From assembly GCA_026395675.1 (NCBI GenBank), contig JAPLYF010000039.1:1-12522 (forward strand): DNA of 12,522 nucleotides, written 5' to 3'. A program made the translations under genes and the position numbers. Each line of letters opens with the position of its first letter. Positions within the stretch are counted from its first letter, which is position 1. Under the pieces are notes generated by a model. It was not told the DNA's origin. It made no database searches and saw only the letters and a program-made list of their open reading frames with translations. Below, one piece after another: positions 7,495 to 12,522 of this stretch. This stretch comes from Candidatus Parcubacteria bacterium (lineage in GTDB: Bacteria > Patescibacteriota > Patescibacteriia > CAIXNZ01).

Positions 7495-7767
7495 TTATTT
7501 ATTGGCCAATTTAGTTACCTTTAGAATTTCGTCAATCATGGCCTGCTTTCTTTTTTCATTTTTTGAAGCCATAGCATTTTTAAAGCAGGAATTTAAATGC
7601 CCCTCCATCAGCATTTGATGAGCTGACTTCAAAAGCCCGATCACTGCTAGATTTTGCTGCATAATGTCAATGCAATACGCGCCGTCATCATGCATTTTAA
7701 TAATCTTGTCCAGCAAACTCTGGGCCTTTTTAAAATTAATTAAAGTTTTTGCTTTTAGATCTGTCAT
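7495..7767 (-). CDS. csoR: CsoR-type copper-sensing transcriptional repressor
   Basis: 90 residues, all-helical, the length expected for the CsoR/RcnR family. The Cu(I) ligand set is complete: AYCIDI (C32) and GHLNSC (H57, C61). The spacings of 25 and 4 residues equal those of the Mycobacterium tuberculosis CsoR ligands (C36, H61, C65), supporting copper rather than nickel or formaldehyde sensing. In this family the apo tetramer binds a GC-rich pseudo-palindrome over the promoter and lets go when Cu(I) binds. It is the first gene of the operon, behind a strong promoter with a matching candidate operator (7911-7931), so it should repress itself and the five genes after it. The leader is about 160 bases long and contains a palindromic element. 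No Shine-Dalgarno precedes the ATG. Confidence 0.95.
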   Translation of the reverse strand: MTDLKAKTLINFKKAQSLLDKIIKMHDDGAYCIDIMQQNLAVIGLLKSAHQMLMEGHLNSCFKNAMASKNEKRKQAMIDEILKVTKLANK

Positions 7768-7821
7768 AGTGTTTGGAATTAAGAATTTAGAATAAAGAAT
7801 TAAGTTTGAACGGATCGACAG

Positions 7822-7859
7822 ACTTTAGTCTGTTACCTAAATCAGTAACACACTAAAGT
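7822..7859. repeat. Palindromic element (double hairpin) in the csoR leader
   Basis: A 15-bp arm (7822-7836) pairs with 7845-7859 with one mismatch around the 8-base loop CTAAATCA. Each side also folds alone: ACAGACT-TT-AGTCTGT (7818-7833) and CAC-TAAA-GTG (7851-7860). On the transcript no U-run follows, so it is not a terminator. The surrounding leader (7768-7927) holds nothing coding, only AT-rich filler such as AATTAAG repeats and three GTCATT copies at about 7862-7901. Confidence 0.6.
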
Positions 7860-7910
7860 GGGTCATTCCAATTAAGGATTTGTCATTTGGATTTTGTCAT
7901 TTTTACAAAG

Positions 7911-7931
7911 ACCTCCACCCCAGGTATAGGT
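7911..7931. promoter_or_regulatory. Candidate CsoR operator
   Basis: ACCTCCACCCCAGGT (7911-7925) is a pseudo-palindrome with ACCT/AGGT ends and a C-rich centre, resembling known CsoR sites, which are GC-rich with runs of C or G flanked by TA-rich ends. A further AGGT at 7928-7931 extends the symmetry. It begins three bases past the -10 and covers the expected transcription start, so a bound repressor would block initiation. It is the most GC-rich stretch in this otherwise AT-rich leader. Confidence 0.6.
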
Positions 7932-7933
7932 AT

Positions 7934-7962
7934 ATCTTAATGCAAGTCAAAAACCCTGTCAA
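7934..7962 (-). promoter_or_regulatory. Promoter of the copper operon
   Basis: On the minus strand a perfect -35 TTGACA (7957-7962) is followed by a 17-base spacer and TAAGAT (7934-7939). Transcription should start near 7927, inside the candidate CsoR operator. It lies just beyond the terminator of the 70-codon gene. Confidence 0.75.
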
Positions 7963-7983
7963 GTTCCTTGTGGATAAATAAAA

Positions 7984-8022
7984 AACGGCTCGTCCTGTTC
8001 TTTTAACACAGTGCAAGCCGTT
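7984..8022 (-). terminator. Rho-independent terminator of the 70-codon gene
   Basis: AACGGCT (7984-7990) pairs with AGCCGTT (8016-8022), with an inner CTGT/ACAG pairing (7995-7998 with 8008-8011). The minus strand continues as TTTTTTATTT. It lies 20 bases past the stop codon. Confidence 0.75.
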
Positions 8023-8041
8023 AACCAGTTATTTTTACATT

Positions 8042-8254
8042 CTATTTCTGAAAAGGTATTGGGTCTAACCTTGAGATTAGCATTTTTATATGCCCTTCAA
8101 ATTTTACTTCCATGATTGACTTGAGATCTGCTTTAAAAGTCCTGCCTCTATCTTCAAATTCCATTTCCTCCATCCACTCCTCTACTTCCTTTAATGATTC
8201 AGCCCTCATTAAGACAATCCCGAAACCGGGTATCTCGATAAGAAAAATTTTCAT
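8042..8254 (-). CDS. Small hypothetical protein (70 aa)
   Basis: Not recognised. 70 residues, soluble, no signal peptide, no cysteine. The N-terminal strand MKIFLIEIPG leads to an acidic amphipathic helix (about 20-35, EEWMEEMEFED) and a second strand-helix part ending in LDPIPFQK, suggesting a small alpha/beta fold. The gene call is strong because of its context rather than homology: a GGAGG site seven bases before the ATG, a promoter with perfect -35 just upstream, and a terminator 20 bases after the stop. It is thus a one-gene unit between the surface-protein gene and the copper operon. Nothing ties it to copper. Confidence 0.8.
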   Translation of the reverse strand: MKIFLIEIPGFGIVLMRAESLKEVEEWMEEMEFEDRGRTFKADLKSIMEVKFEGHIKMLISRLDPIPFQK

Positions 8255-8261
8255 TTTAAAA

Positions 8262-8266
8262 CCTCC
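8262..8266 (-). promoter_or_regulatory. Shine-Dalgarno site GGAGG
   Basis: GGAGG ends seven bases before the ATG at 8252-8254. It is the only clear Shine-Dalgarno sequence before any gene in the window, and it fixes the start of the 70-codon gene. Confidence 0.85.
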
Positions 8267-8282
8267 TTTTTAGTTTGACTTG

Positions 8283-8311
8283 AAATTAGCACATCATTTC
8301 TTTCTTGTCAA
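8283..8311 (-). promoter_or_regulatory. Promoter of the 70-codon gene
   Basis: Minus-strand TTGACA (8306-8311), 17-base spacer, TAATTT (8283-8288) preceded by TGC, an extended -10. The -35 abuts the U-tract of the preceding gene's terminator. Confidence 0.65.
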
Positions 8312-8318
8312 TAAAAAT

Positions 8319-8338
8319 CCCGGACTTAAATGTTCGGG
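8319..8338 (-). terminator. Rho-independent terminator of the surface-protein gene
   Basis: CCCGGAC (8319-8325) pairs with GTTCGGG (8332-8338), with one G-U pair, around a 6-base loop. The minus strand continues as ATTTTTATT and the plus strand as TTTTTT, so it may work both ways. It lies about 33 bases past the stop codon at 8371. Confidence 0.8.
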
Positions 8339-8370
8339 TTTTTTAATATTCTTATTTAAACTAAAATTTT

Positions 8371-10380
8371 TTATCTTATGGCCAAATTTACGCCCGAAAC
8401 CTTGCGCCAGGCAATAGCCGGAATGGTCGGATGAACTTGCCCCGGACCATAAACCAAAGTGTTAATTATTTCACTAACGCTATATCCCCCGTAAATATAG
8501 GAATTAACCAAAGTATGCCAGTCCTTATCACTAACTTTAATATTATTTTTACCAAATTTTGATTCCAGCGCTGTTTTTAAATCAACCGCAATCGATTGTT
8601 CCATGCTTAAAGAAATTAAACGCGGCTTATCATAAGAAAATATGGAATAAGAATATTGGCCTGGGCCATTGGGATTATAACCGCTTTTAATTTCATCCTT
8701 ATCAGAAAAACCATCATTATCAGAATCAACTGAGTAAGGATTAGTTCTATACATATAAACCTCGACAAAATCAGGCAAACCATCATAATCACTGTCTGTT
8801 TGATAAAGCTGGTTAATGGCTAGATTTGTGATTTGATAAGGATCACCAGAATTAATATTTGAGGGGTTGTTATTATTAACGTTATTATTATAATTGGTTG
8901 AAATTGGAATTGTATAATTGCTGTCCAGATTTACATAAAAGCCATTGGTTTGATTGGCGACAACATTAATCAGATATAATTTTTTATTATTTTCAACAAC
9001 GTATTCGCCACCTGGCAGATAAATTTTAAAATAACCTAAATTGCCCGTGCTAAATGTGCCGATTTTATCACCAGTAGAAATAACATTAGGCCCGGCATAA
9101 CTATAATTGTATAAATTAAAAACCACATTATCGACTTCGTTGCCGGCTTGATTCTGAAAGTGAATAGTGGCGCTGCTTAAAATATAATCTATCTCATTAT
9201 TATTCTGATTGCTGACATAAAAATTTTTCAGATTATAATCCAAGCCATGATAAATGCCTTCTATTTTAATATTGTAATAGCCGGGCGTCAAATCAATGGC
9301 CATTATACCGTCCTGATTAGTAACGGTCTGTAAAATTTTTACTCCGTAGGAATTATAAATTGTAACATAGTGGCCTTTAAGCGGATTTTCCTCTTCATCT
9401 AAAACTTTAAGCACAAAAGAGCCTGTATTATTAATAAATTGCTGTGCTTGCCCGCTTTGCAATTTAAATTCATTGAATTTAGTTGAATTGGCCTGATTAT
9501 CCCAGTATTCCAAGCGATAATAGCCGTCAGGCAGATAAATTTTTCTATAACCAGCATCGCCTGTTGAGAAAGTGCCAATGTACTGAAAGCCATTATTTAT
9601 GGCCAGATCAGAATTTTGAATGTAAACTTTAAAATCAACATTGGTTTGCAGCTTGCCTCCCTGGCTCACTCCGAAATTTATGGTATTCAAAGTAAGATCC
9701 ATAATCTTTTGACTATTTTGAGAAATAGCAAAGTCAAGATCATAATCAGATTTATAACCAAGACCTGAATATTGAATTCTTAATTTATAATTGCCGGGAA
9801 TTAAATAAATAACTCTTTGCCCAGTATATTCTGTCCTTAAATCACCATAAAGCTGATCTTTGGCCACTAGTTTGTTATTCACATCCGTTACCGCAGTATA
9901 AATAGAAAAGGGCAAATCTTTAAGCAAGACATTATCGGTATCTCTTAAGATTATTTTCACGGAACTCAAATAAACAGTAATATTTGTCAGTGCTCCTCTT
10001 TTGATCTGATAATTCCAAACAATGAATTTTTCGCTATTTCTGTCATTAATAAAATATTCAACAGCTATATTTTTACTATAACTGTCATTCAGCCAAATAC
10101 TTGTCTGTTTTTGCCCTGACTGGTCAATCCAGTCACCACCCAATCTATTGCCTAAAATAGAATTGCCATTAACATCGGTCTTCTGCTCATAGATATTGTA
10201 ATTGAGATTAGTGACTTTATTGCCATTCTGGTCAAGAGCAATAACATTAACATAGGCGTTTTTATCCTCATCTGCCTTGGCAGTGGCTGGTAAAATTAAA
10301 ATAACCCCTAATGTAACAACAAAGGCAATAAGTGACAATTTGGCTAAGATTATTATAAATTTTCTTATCATAGTAATCAT
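8371..10380 (-). CDS. Secreted multi-repeat surface protein with calcium-loop motifs
   Basis: 669 residues. A signal peptide (1-36) has a long hydrophobic core and an ATAKA cleavage site. About five beta-sandwich units of 80-100 residues follow (roughly 40-139, 140-232, 233-320, 321-405 and 406-490), of the carboxypeptidase-regulatory/Cna-B type. Units 3 and 5 share IGTFSTG and KIYLP; others carry variants such as LIPGNYKLRI and LTPGYYNIKI. An Asn-rich linker leads to two aspartate-rich calcium loops, DSDYDGLPD (529-537) and DSDNDGFSD (552-560), of thrombospondin type 3 style. The last 90 residues are a separate domain with GGYSVSEI and VHPTIPAIAWR, which I cannot name but recall from other candidate-phyla surface proteins. 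No sortase motif or C-terminal anchor is seen. Likely cell-surface or adhesive. A second in-frame ATG at codon 4 is an alternative start. Confidence 0.85.
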   Translation of the reverse strand: MITMIRKFIIILAKLSLIAFVVTLGVILILPATAKADEDKNAYVNVIALDQNGNKVTNLNYNIYEQKTDVNGNSILGNRLGGDWIDQSGQKQTSIWLNDSYSKNIAVEYFINDRNSEKFIVWNYQIKRGALTNITVYLSSVKIILRDTDNVLLKDLPFSIYTAVTDVNNKLVAKDQLYGDLRTEYTGQRVIYLIPGNYKLRIQYSGLGYKSDYDLDFAISQNSQKIMDLTLNTINFGVSQGGKLQTNVDFKVYIQNSDLAINNGFQYIGTFSTGDAGYRKIYLPDGYYRLEYWDNQANSTKFNEFKLQSGQAQQFINNTGSFVLKVLDEEENPLKGHYVTIYNSYGVKILQTVTNQDGIMAIDLTPGYYNIKIEGIYHGLDYNLKNFYVSNQNNNEIDYILSSATIHFQNQAGNEVDNVVFNLYNYSYAGPNVISTGDKIGTFSTGNLGYFKIYLPGGEYVVENNKKLYLINVVANQTNGFYVNLDSNYTIPISTNYNNNVNNNNPSNINSGDPYQITNLAINQLYQTDSDYDGLPDFVEVYMYRTNPYSVDSDNDGFSDKDEIKSGYNPNGPGQYSYSIFSYDKPRLISLSMEQSIAVDLKTALESKFGKNNIKVSDKDWHTLVNSYIYGGYSVSEIINTLVYGPGQVHPTIPAIAWRKVSGVNLAIR

Positions 10381-10386
10381 GATTTG

Positions 10387-10395
10387 ATTATAACA
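10387..10395 (-). promoter_or_regulatory. Possible extended -10 promoter giving a leaderless transcript
   Basis: TGTTATAAT is a full extended -10 whose last base lies six bases before the ATG, so transcription would start at or beside the start codon. No good -35 stands 17 bases upstream, and a better-formed promoter lies at 10416-10444. Confidence 0.35.
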
Positions 10396-10415
10396 CAGTC
10401 TGCAATAATTAGATT

Positions 10416-10444
10416 AAATTAACACAAACCTAAATAAAAGTCAA
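10416..10444 (-). promoter_or_regulatory. Promoter of the surface-protein gene
   Basis: Minus-strand TTGACT (10439-10444), 17-base spacer, TAATTT (10416-10421) preceded by TGT. This is the same layout as the promoter at 8283-8311, which supports both. It gives a leader of about 30 bases without a Shine-Dalgarno. Confidence 0.55.
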
Positions 10445-10446
10445 GG

Positions 10447-10553
10447 TTTAAAAAACGACCCCTTTTGTCATTCCGAACATATGTGAGGAATCTATTACAC
10501 CGGCGTAATAGATCCTTCGTTTTACTCAGGATGACAAAAGAAGTCGTTTTAAA
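10447..10553 (-). terminator. 107-bp imperfect palindrome acting as terminator of gatCA; dispersed-repeat type
   Basis: Matched blocks run from both ends to the centre: TTTAAAAAACGAC (10447-10459) with GTCGTTTTAAA (10543-10553), TTTTGTCATTCC (10463-10474) with GGATGACAAAA (10529-10539), and GGAATCTATTAC (10487-10498) with GTAATAGATCC (10505-10515) around a 6-base loop. On the minus strand the structure ends in GTCGTTTTTTAAA, a U-tract. The gatA stop codon (10549-10551) lies inside its right end. The core resembles the GTCATTCCGA...GAGGAATCT palindromes scattered through many bacterial genomes. Confidence 0.7.
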
Positions 10554-12006
10554 TTTTTGGTTTTATCTTGTGCCAACCACTAGCCAGTTCATAGGCATGC
10601 GCTGCCTGTAAGATCAGCTCTTCGTTAAACTGCTGGGCAATCAACTGCATGCCAACTGGCAGATTATTAACAAAGCCGCAGGGAATGGAAATTGCCGGTA
10701 CGCCAGCCAAATTAATGGTAACTGTAAAAATATCTTCCAAATACATGGTTAAAGGGTCATTGGTCTTCTCGCCTATTTTAAAGGCCGGCCGAGGGCTGGT
10801 GGGCATTAAAATTAAATCAACTTTATTTAACGCATTGTCAAAATCCTGCTTAATCAAAGTTCTGACTCTCATGGCTTTTTTATAATAGGCGTCATAATAG
10901 CCAGCGGAAAGAACATAAGTGCCTATCATAATTCTTCTTTTAGCTTCAGCCCCAAAACCTTTGGCTCTTGATTTGGTATAAACTTCAAATAAATTTTCAG
11001 CCTCCTTATCCTGATAACCATACCTAATGCCATCGTAGCGCCCCAAGTTGGAACTAACTTCTGAAGGCATAATTATATAATAACAAGCCAGACCATAAGC
11101 CAGATTGGGCAAGGAAATTTCTTCAAATTTAGCGCCTAATTTTTCCAAATCGCGGACAGCCGTTTCCATACTTGAAATTACGCCCTGATCCATGCCATCA
11201 ATATAGGCCTCTTTGGGCAAACCGATTTTCATGCCTTTAATTCCTTTGTCTAAATTTTTAGTATAATCTAAAACTGGTCTGGGGGGTGTCGTGGAATCCT
11301 TAGCATCCTGGCCAGCAATTATATTTAGCAAAATGGCAGAGTCCTCCACTGTCTTGGTTAAAGGGCCAATGCAATCTAAAGATGAACCCATGGCAATGGC
11401 GCCATAACGCGAAACCCGGCCATAAGTTGGTTTTAATCCCATGACACCGCAGAGTGAAGCTGGCTGTCTGATTGAACCGCCAGTGTCAGTGCCTAATGAA
11501 TAAATTATTTGATCAGCTGCCACAGCTGCTGCGCTACCACCAGATGAACCGCCAGGTACTCTGTCTAAATCCCAGGGGTTATGAGTCGGACCAAAGTCAG
11601 AATTTTCAGTTGAAGAACCATGGGCCCAGGCATCGCAATTATTTTTGCCTAAAATTATCGCGCCGTTATCTTTAAGTTTAGTAATCACAGTAGCATCAAA
11701 AAGCGGCACATAATTTCTTAACATATTTGAAGAAGCAGTTGTTTCAATGCCTTTGGTAATTATAATATCTTTAATACTGCAAGGTACACCTTCCAGCATT
11801 TTTATTTTTTCACCTTTTTTAATTTTCTTATCAACTTCTTTGGCTTGCTTTTCCGCATTTTTAAAATCAGTGGCTAAAAAAGCATGGACTTTTTCATCTG
11901 TCTTTTTTATGCGCTCAATGCAAGCTTTGGTCAATTCTAAACTGGAAATCTCTTTCTTAGATAATTTCTGATGTGCCTCTTTGATTGTGAGTTGGTTTAA
12001 ATCCAT
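10549..12006 (-). CDS. gatA: Glutamyl/aspartyl-tRNA(Gln/Asn) amidotransferase subunit A
   Basis: 485 residues, full length for GatA. It is an amidase-signature enzyme with the catalytic triad Lys79 (CSIKD), cis-Ser154 (GGSSGGS) and Ser178 (DTGGSIRQPAS), the same residue numbers as in Staphylococcus aureus GatA. It releases ammonia from glutamine; GatB uses that ammonia to amidate Glu-tRNA(Gln) or Asp-tRNA(Asn) mischarged by a non-discriminating synthetase. GatB is not in this window and must be encoded elsewhere. The gene lies 98 bases after gatC with a GC-rich palindrome between. No Shine-Dalgarno precedes the start; two ATGAGGTT copies (12015-12022, 12025-12032) lie there with no clear role. 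The last codon runs directly into the terminator palindrome. Confidence 0.98.
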   Translation of the reverse strand: MDLNQLTIKEAHQKLSKKEISSLELTKACIERIKKTDEKVHAFLATDFKNAEKQAKEVDKKIKKGEKIKMLEGVPCSIKDIIITKGIETTASSNMLRNYVPLFDATVITKLKDNGAIILGKNNCDAWAHGSSTENSDFGPTHNPWDLDRVPGGSSGGSAAAVAADQIIYSLGTDTGGSIRQPASLCGVMGLKPTYGRVSRYGAIAMGSSLDCIGPLTKTVEDSAILLNIIAGQDAKDSTTPPRPVLDYTKNLDKGIKGMKIGLPKEAYIDGMDQGVISSMETAVRDLEKLGAKFEEISLPNLAYGLACYYIIMPSEVSSNLGRYDGIRYGYQDKEAENLFEVYTKSRAKGFGAEAKRRIMIGTYVLSAGYYDAYYKKAMRVRTLIKQDFDNALNKVDLILMPTSPRPAFKIGEKTNDPLTMYLEDIFTVTINLAGVPAISIPCGFVNNLPVGMQLIAQQFNEELILQAAHAYELASGWHKIKPKI

Positions 12007-12043
12007 GATGTTATATGAGGTTAAATGAGGTTTAGGATGTTTT

Positions 12044-12089
12044 TTATCGGCCGCTTTAGCGGCCGCACGGCGGCTAAAGCCGCCGATAA
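12044..12089. repeat. GC-rich double palindrome (REPIN-like) between gatC and gatA
   Basis: Two perfect 7-bp hairpins lie in inverted order, two bases apart: CGGCCGC-TTTA-GCGGCCG (12048-12065) and CGGCGGC-TAAA-GCCGCCG (12068-12085). The whole also pairs with itself from TTATCGGC (12044-12051) to GCCGATAA (12082-12089), with two mismatches. It is far more GC-rich than its surroundings. T-runs lie so as to suit plus-strand termination only; on the minus strand an A-run follows, so it should not end gatC transcription. Confidence 0.75.
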
Positions 12090-12104
12090 TTATATTTTTT
12101 CAAC

Positions 12105-12389
12105 TTAAAACACACTCTTCGTTTTTATTAAGTCGTATTCCCATTCTGCTGCCTGTTTTACCAATTCTTTTTGAAGTTCACATTGTTCCATCTTATCCGC
12201 CCGATAAACATTTTCCAGTCCTGTCACCTGCGCAGTAATTTCCACGTTCTCAGTATCTACTTCGTTTAATTTTTCCACATAATCCAAAACCTTAGAAAGT
12301 TGACTGGCATACAACTCCTTTTCTTTGGTGGTTAAATCTAAACGAGACAATTTAGCAATTTTTTCTACTTCTAACTTGTTTAACTTCAT
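12105..12389 (-). CDS. gatC: Glutamyl/aspartyl-tRNA(Gln/Asn) amidotransferase subunit C
   Basis: 94 residues, standard GatC length. It starts with the typical helix pattern VEKIAKLSRLDLT, then a second helix with QLSKVLDYVEKLNEVDTENV, a middle stretch that usually wraps around GatA, and the RADKM segment that corresponds to the conserved LR.D motif. GatC is a belt-like subunit that holds GatA and GatB together and helps GatA fold. It is immediately upstream of gatA on the same strand and the two are presumably co-transcribed. No Shine-Dalgarno is seen; the 130 bases upstream are AT-rich with repeated ACAAAT motifs and no clearly convincing promoter. Confidence 0.96.
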   Translation of the reverse strand: MKLNKLEVEKIAKLSRLDLTTKEKELYASQLSKVLDYVEKLNEVDTENVEITAQVTGLENVYRADKMEQCELQKELVKQAAEWEYDLIKTKSVF

Positions 12390-12444
12390 ATGTAATTGTT
12401 AAATTAAAATTTTCGCATTGATGATTCTAATAAGATTACTCCCA

Positions 12445-12518
12445 ACAAATTTACAAATTTAGTTACAAATATTACAAATTACTCATCGAAACATTCGTAC
12501 AATTTGTAACAGATTTGT
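12445..12518. repeat. Cluster of ACAAAT motifs upstream of gatC
   Basis: ACAAAT occurs at 12445-12450, 12453-12458, 12465-12470 and 12474-12479, and inverted as ATTTGT at 12502-12507 and 12513-12518. The last direct copies can pair with the inverted ones around an ATCGAAACATTC loop. It may be a protein-binding cluster, a decayed palindrome, or base-composition bias. It may continue past the window edge. Confidence 0.35.
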
Positions 12519-12522
12519 AGAT

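Noticed and set aside
7822..7859. Attenuator or known riboswitch in the csoR leader
   Set aside because: No U-run follows the stem on the transcript, no alternative stem is evident, and I recognise no riboswitch core.
10649..11971. Plus-strand open frames over gatA (10649-10885, 11472-11675, 11747-11971)
   Set aside because: They lie antisense to gatA, whose catalytic triad and length are intact; no independent support.
12044..12089. Terminator between gatC and gatA
   Set aside because: On the transcribed (minus) strand the stem is followed by A residues, not U; ending transcription here would also cut gatA off from gatC.
12445..12518. Replication origin or CRISPR array
   Set aside because: The motif is only six bases, spacing is irregular, there are no DnaA-box-like sequences or unique spacers, and no related genes are nearby.

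Overview
The window looks like part of a small, AT-rich bacterial genome, most likely a member of the Candidate Phyla Radiation (Patescibacteria). The reasons are the tight all-minus-strand packing, the near absence of Shine-Dalgarno sites (only one gene has a clear one), small membrane-anchored DsbA-type proteins, a surface protein built of beta-sandwich repeats with calcium-binding loops, and GatCA tRNA amidotransferase genes. An ABY1-type lineage is a guess only. Every gene I can support is on the minus strand, so the layout reads from high to low coordinates. The standard genetic code works throughout.

Right end (12.5 to 10.4 kb): gatC and gatA encode two of the three subunits of glutamyl/aspartyl-tRNA amidotransferase. 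They are separated by a GC-rich double palindrome. The pair ends in a 107-bp imperfect palindrome that supplies the gatA stop codon and ends in a T-run, so it probably acts as the terminator. Middle (10.4 to 8.0 kb): a 669-residue secreted protein with about five beta-sandwich repeats, two calcium-loop motifs and a distinct C-terminal domain, then a lone 70-codon gene with its own promoter, strong ribosome binding site and terminator.

Left and centre (7.96 to 1.16 kb): a six-gene copper operon that is the main interest. A strong promoter (TTGACA, 17-bp spacer, TAAGAT) is followed at once by a CsoR-type operator. The order is csoR repressor; a membrane-anchored protein with ten cysteines; a fusion of two HMA folds, a DsbD/SafE-like membrane domain, a cupredoxin and a Cys-rich tail; an HMA-TM-DsbA fusion; the Cu(I) ATPase CopA; and a second anchored DsbA whose two halves are in swapped order (a natural circular permutation). 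A hairpin terminator closes the operon. My reading is that the operon couples Cu(I) sensing and export with extracytoplasmic thiol-disulfide chemistry and copper-binding thiol proteins.

Far left (1038 to 1): the 5' part of an ATP-grasp ligase related to the ligase domain of cyanophycin synthetase, running off the window edge. No tRNA, rRNA, CRISPR array or transposase gene was seen, but three palindromic elements suggest mobile or dispersed non-coding repeats. No gene-free stretch exceeds 300 bases.
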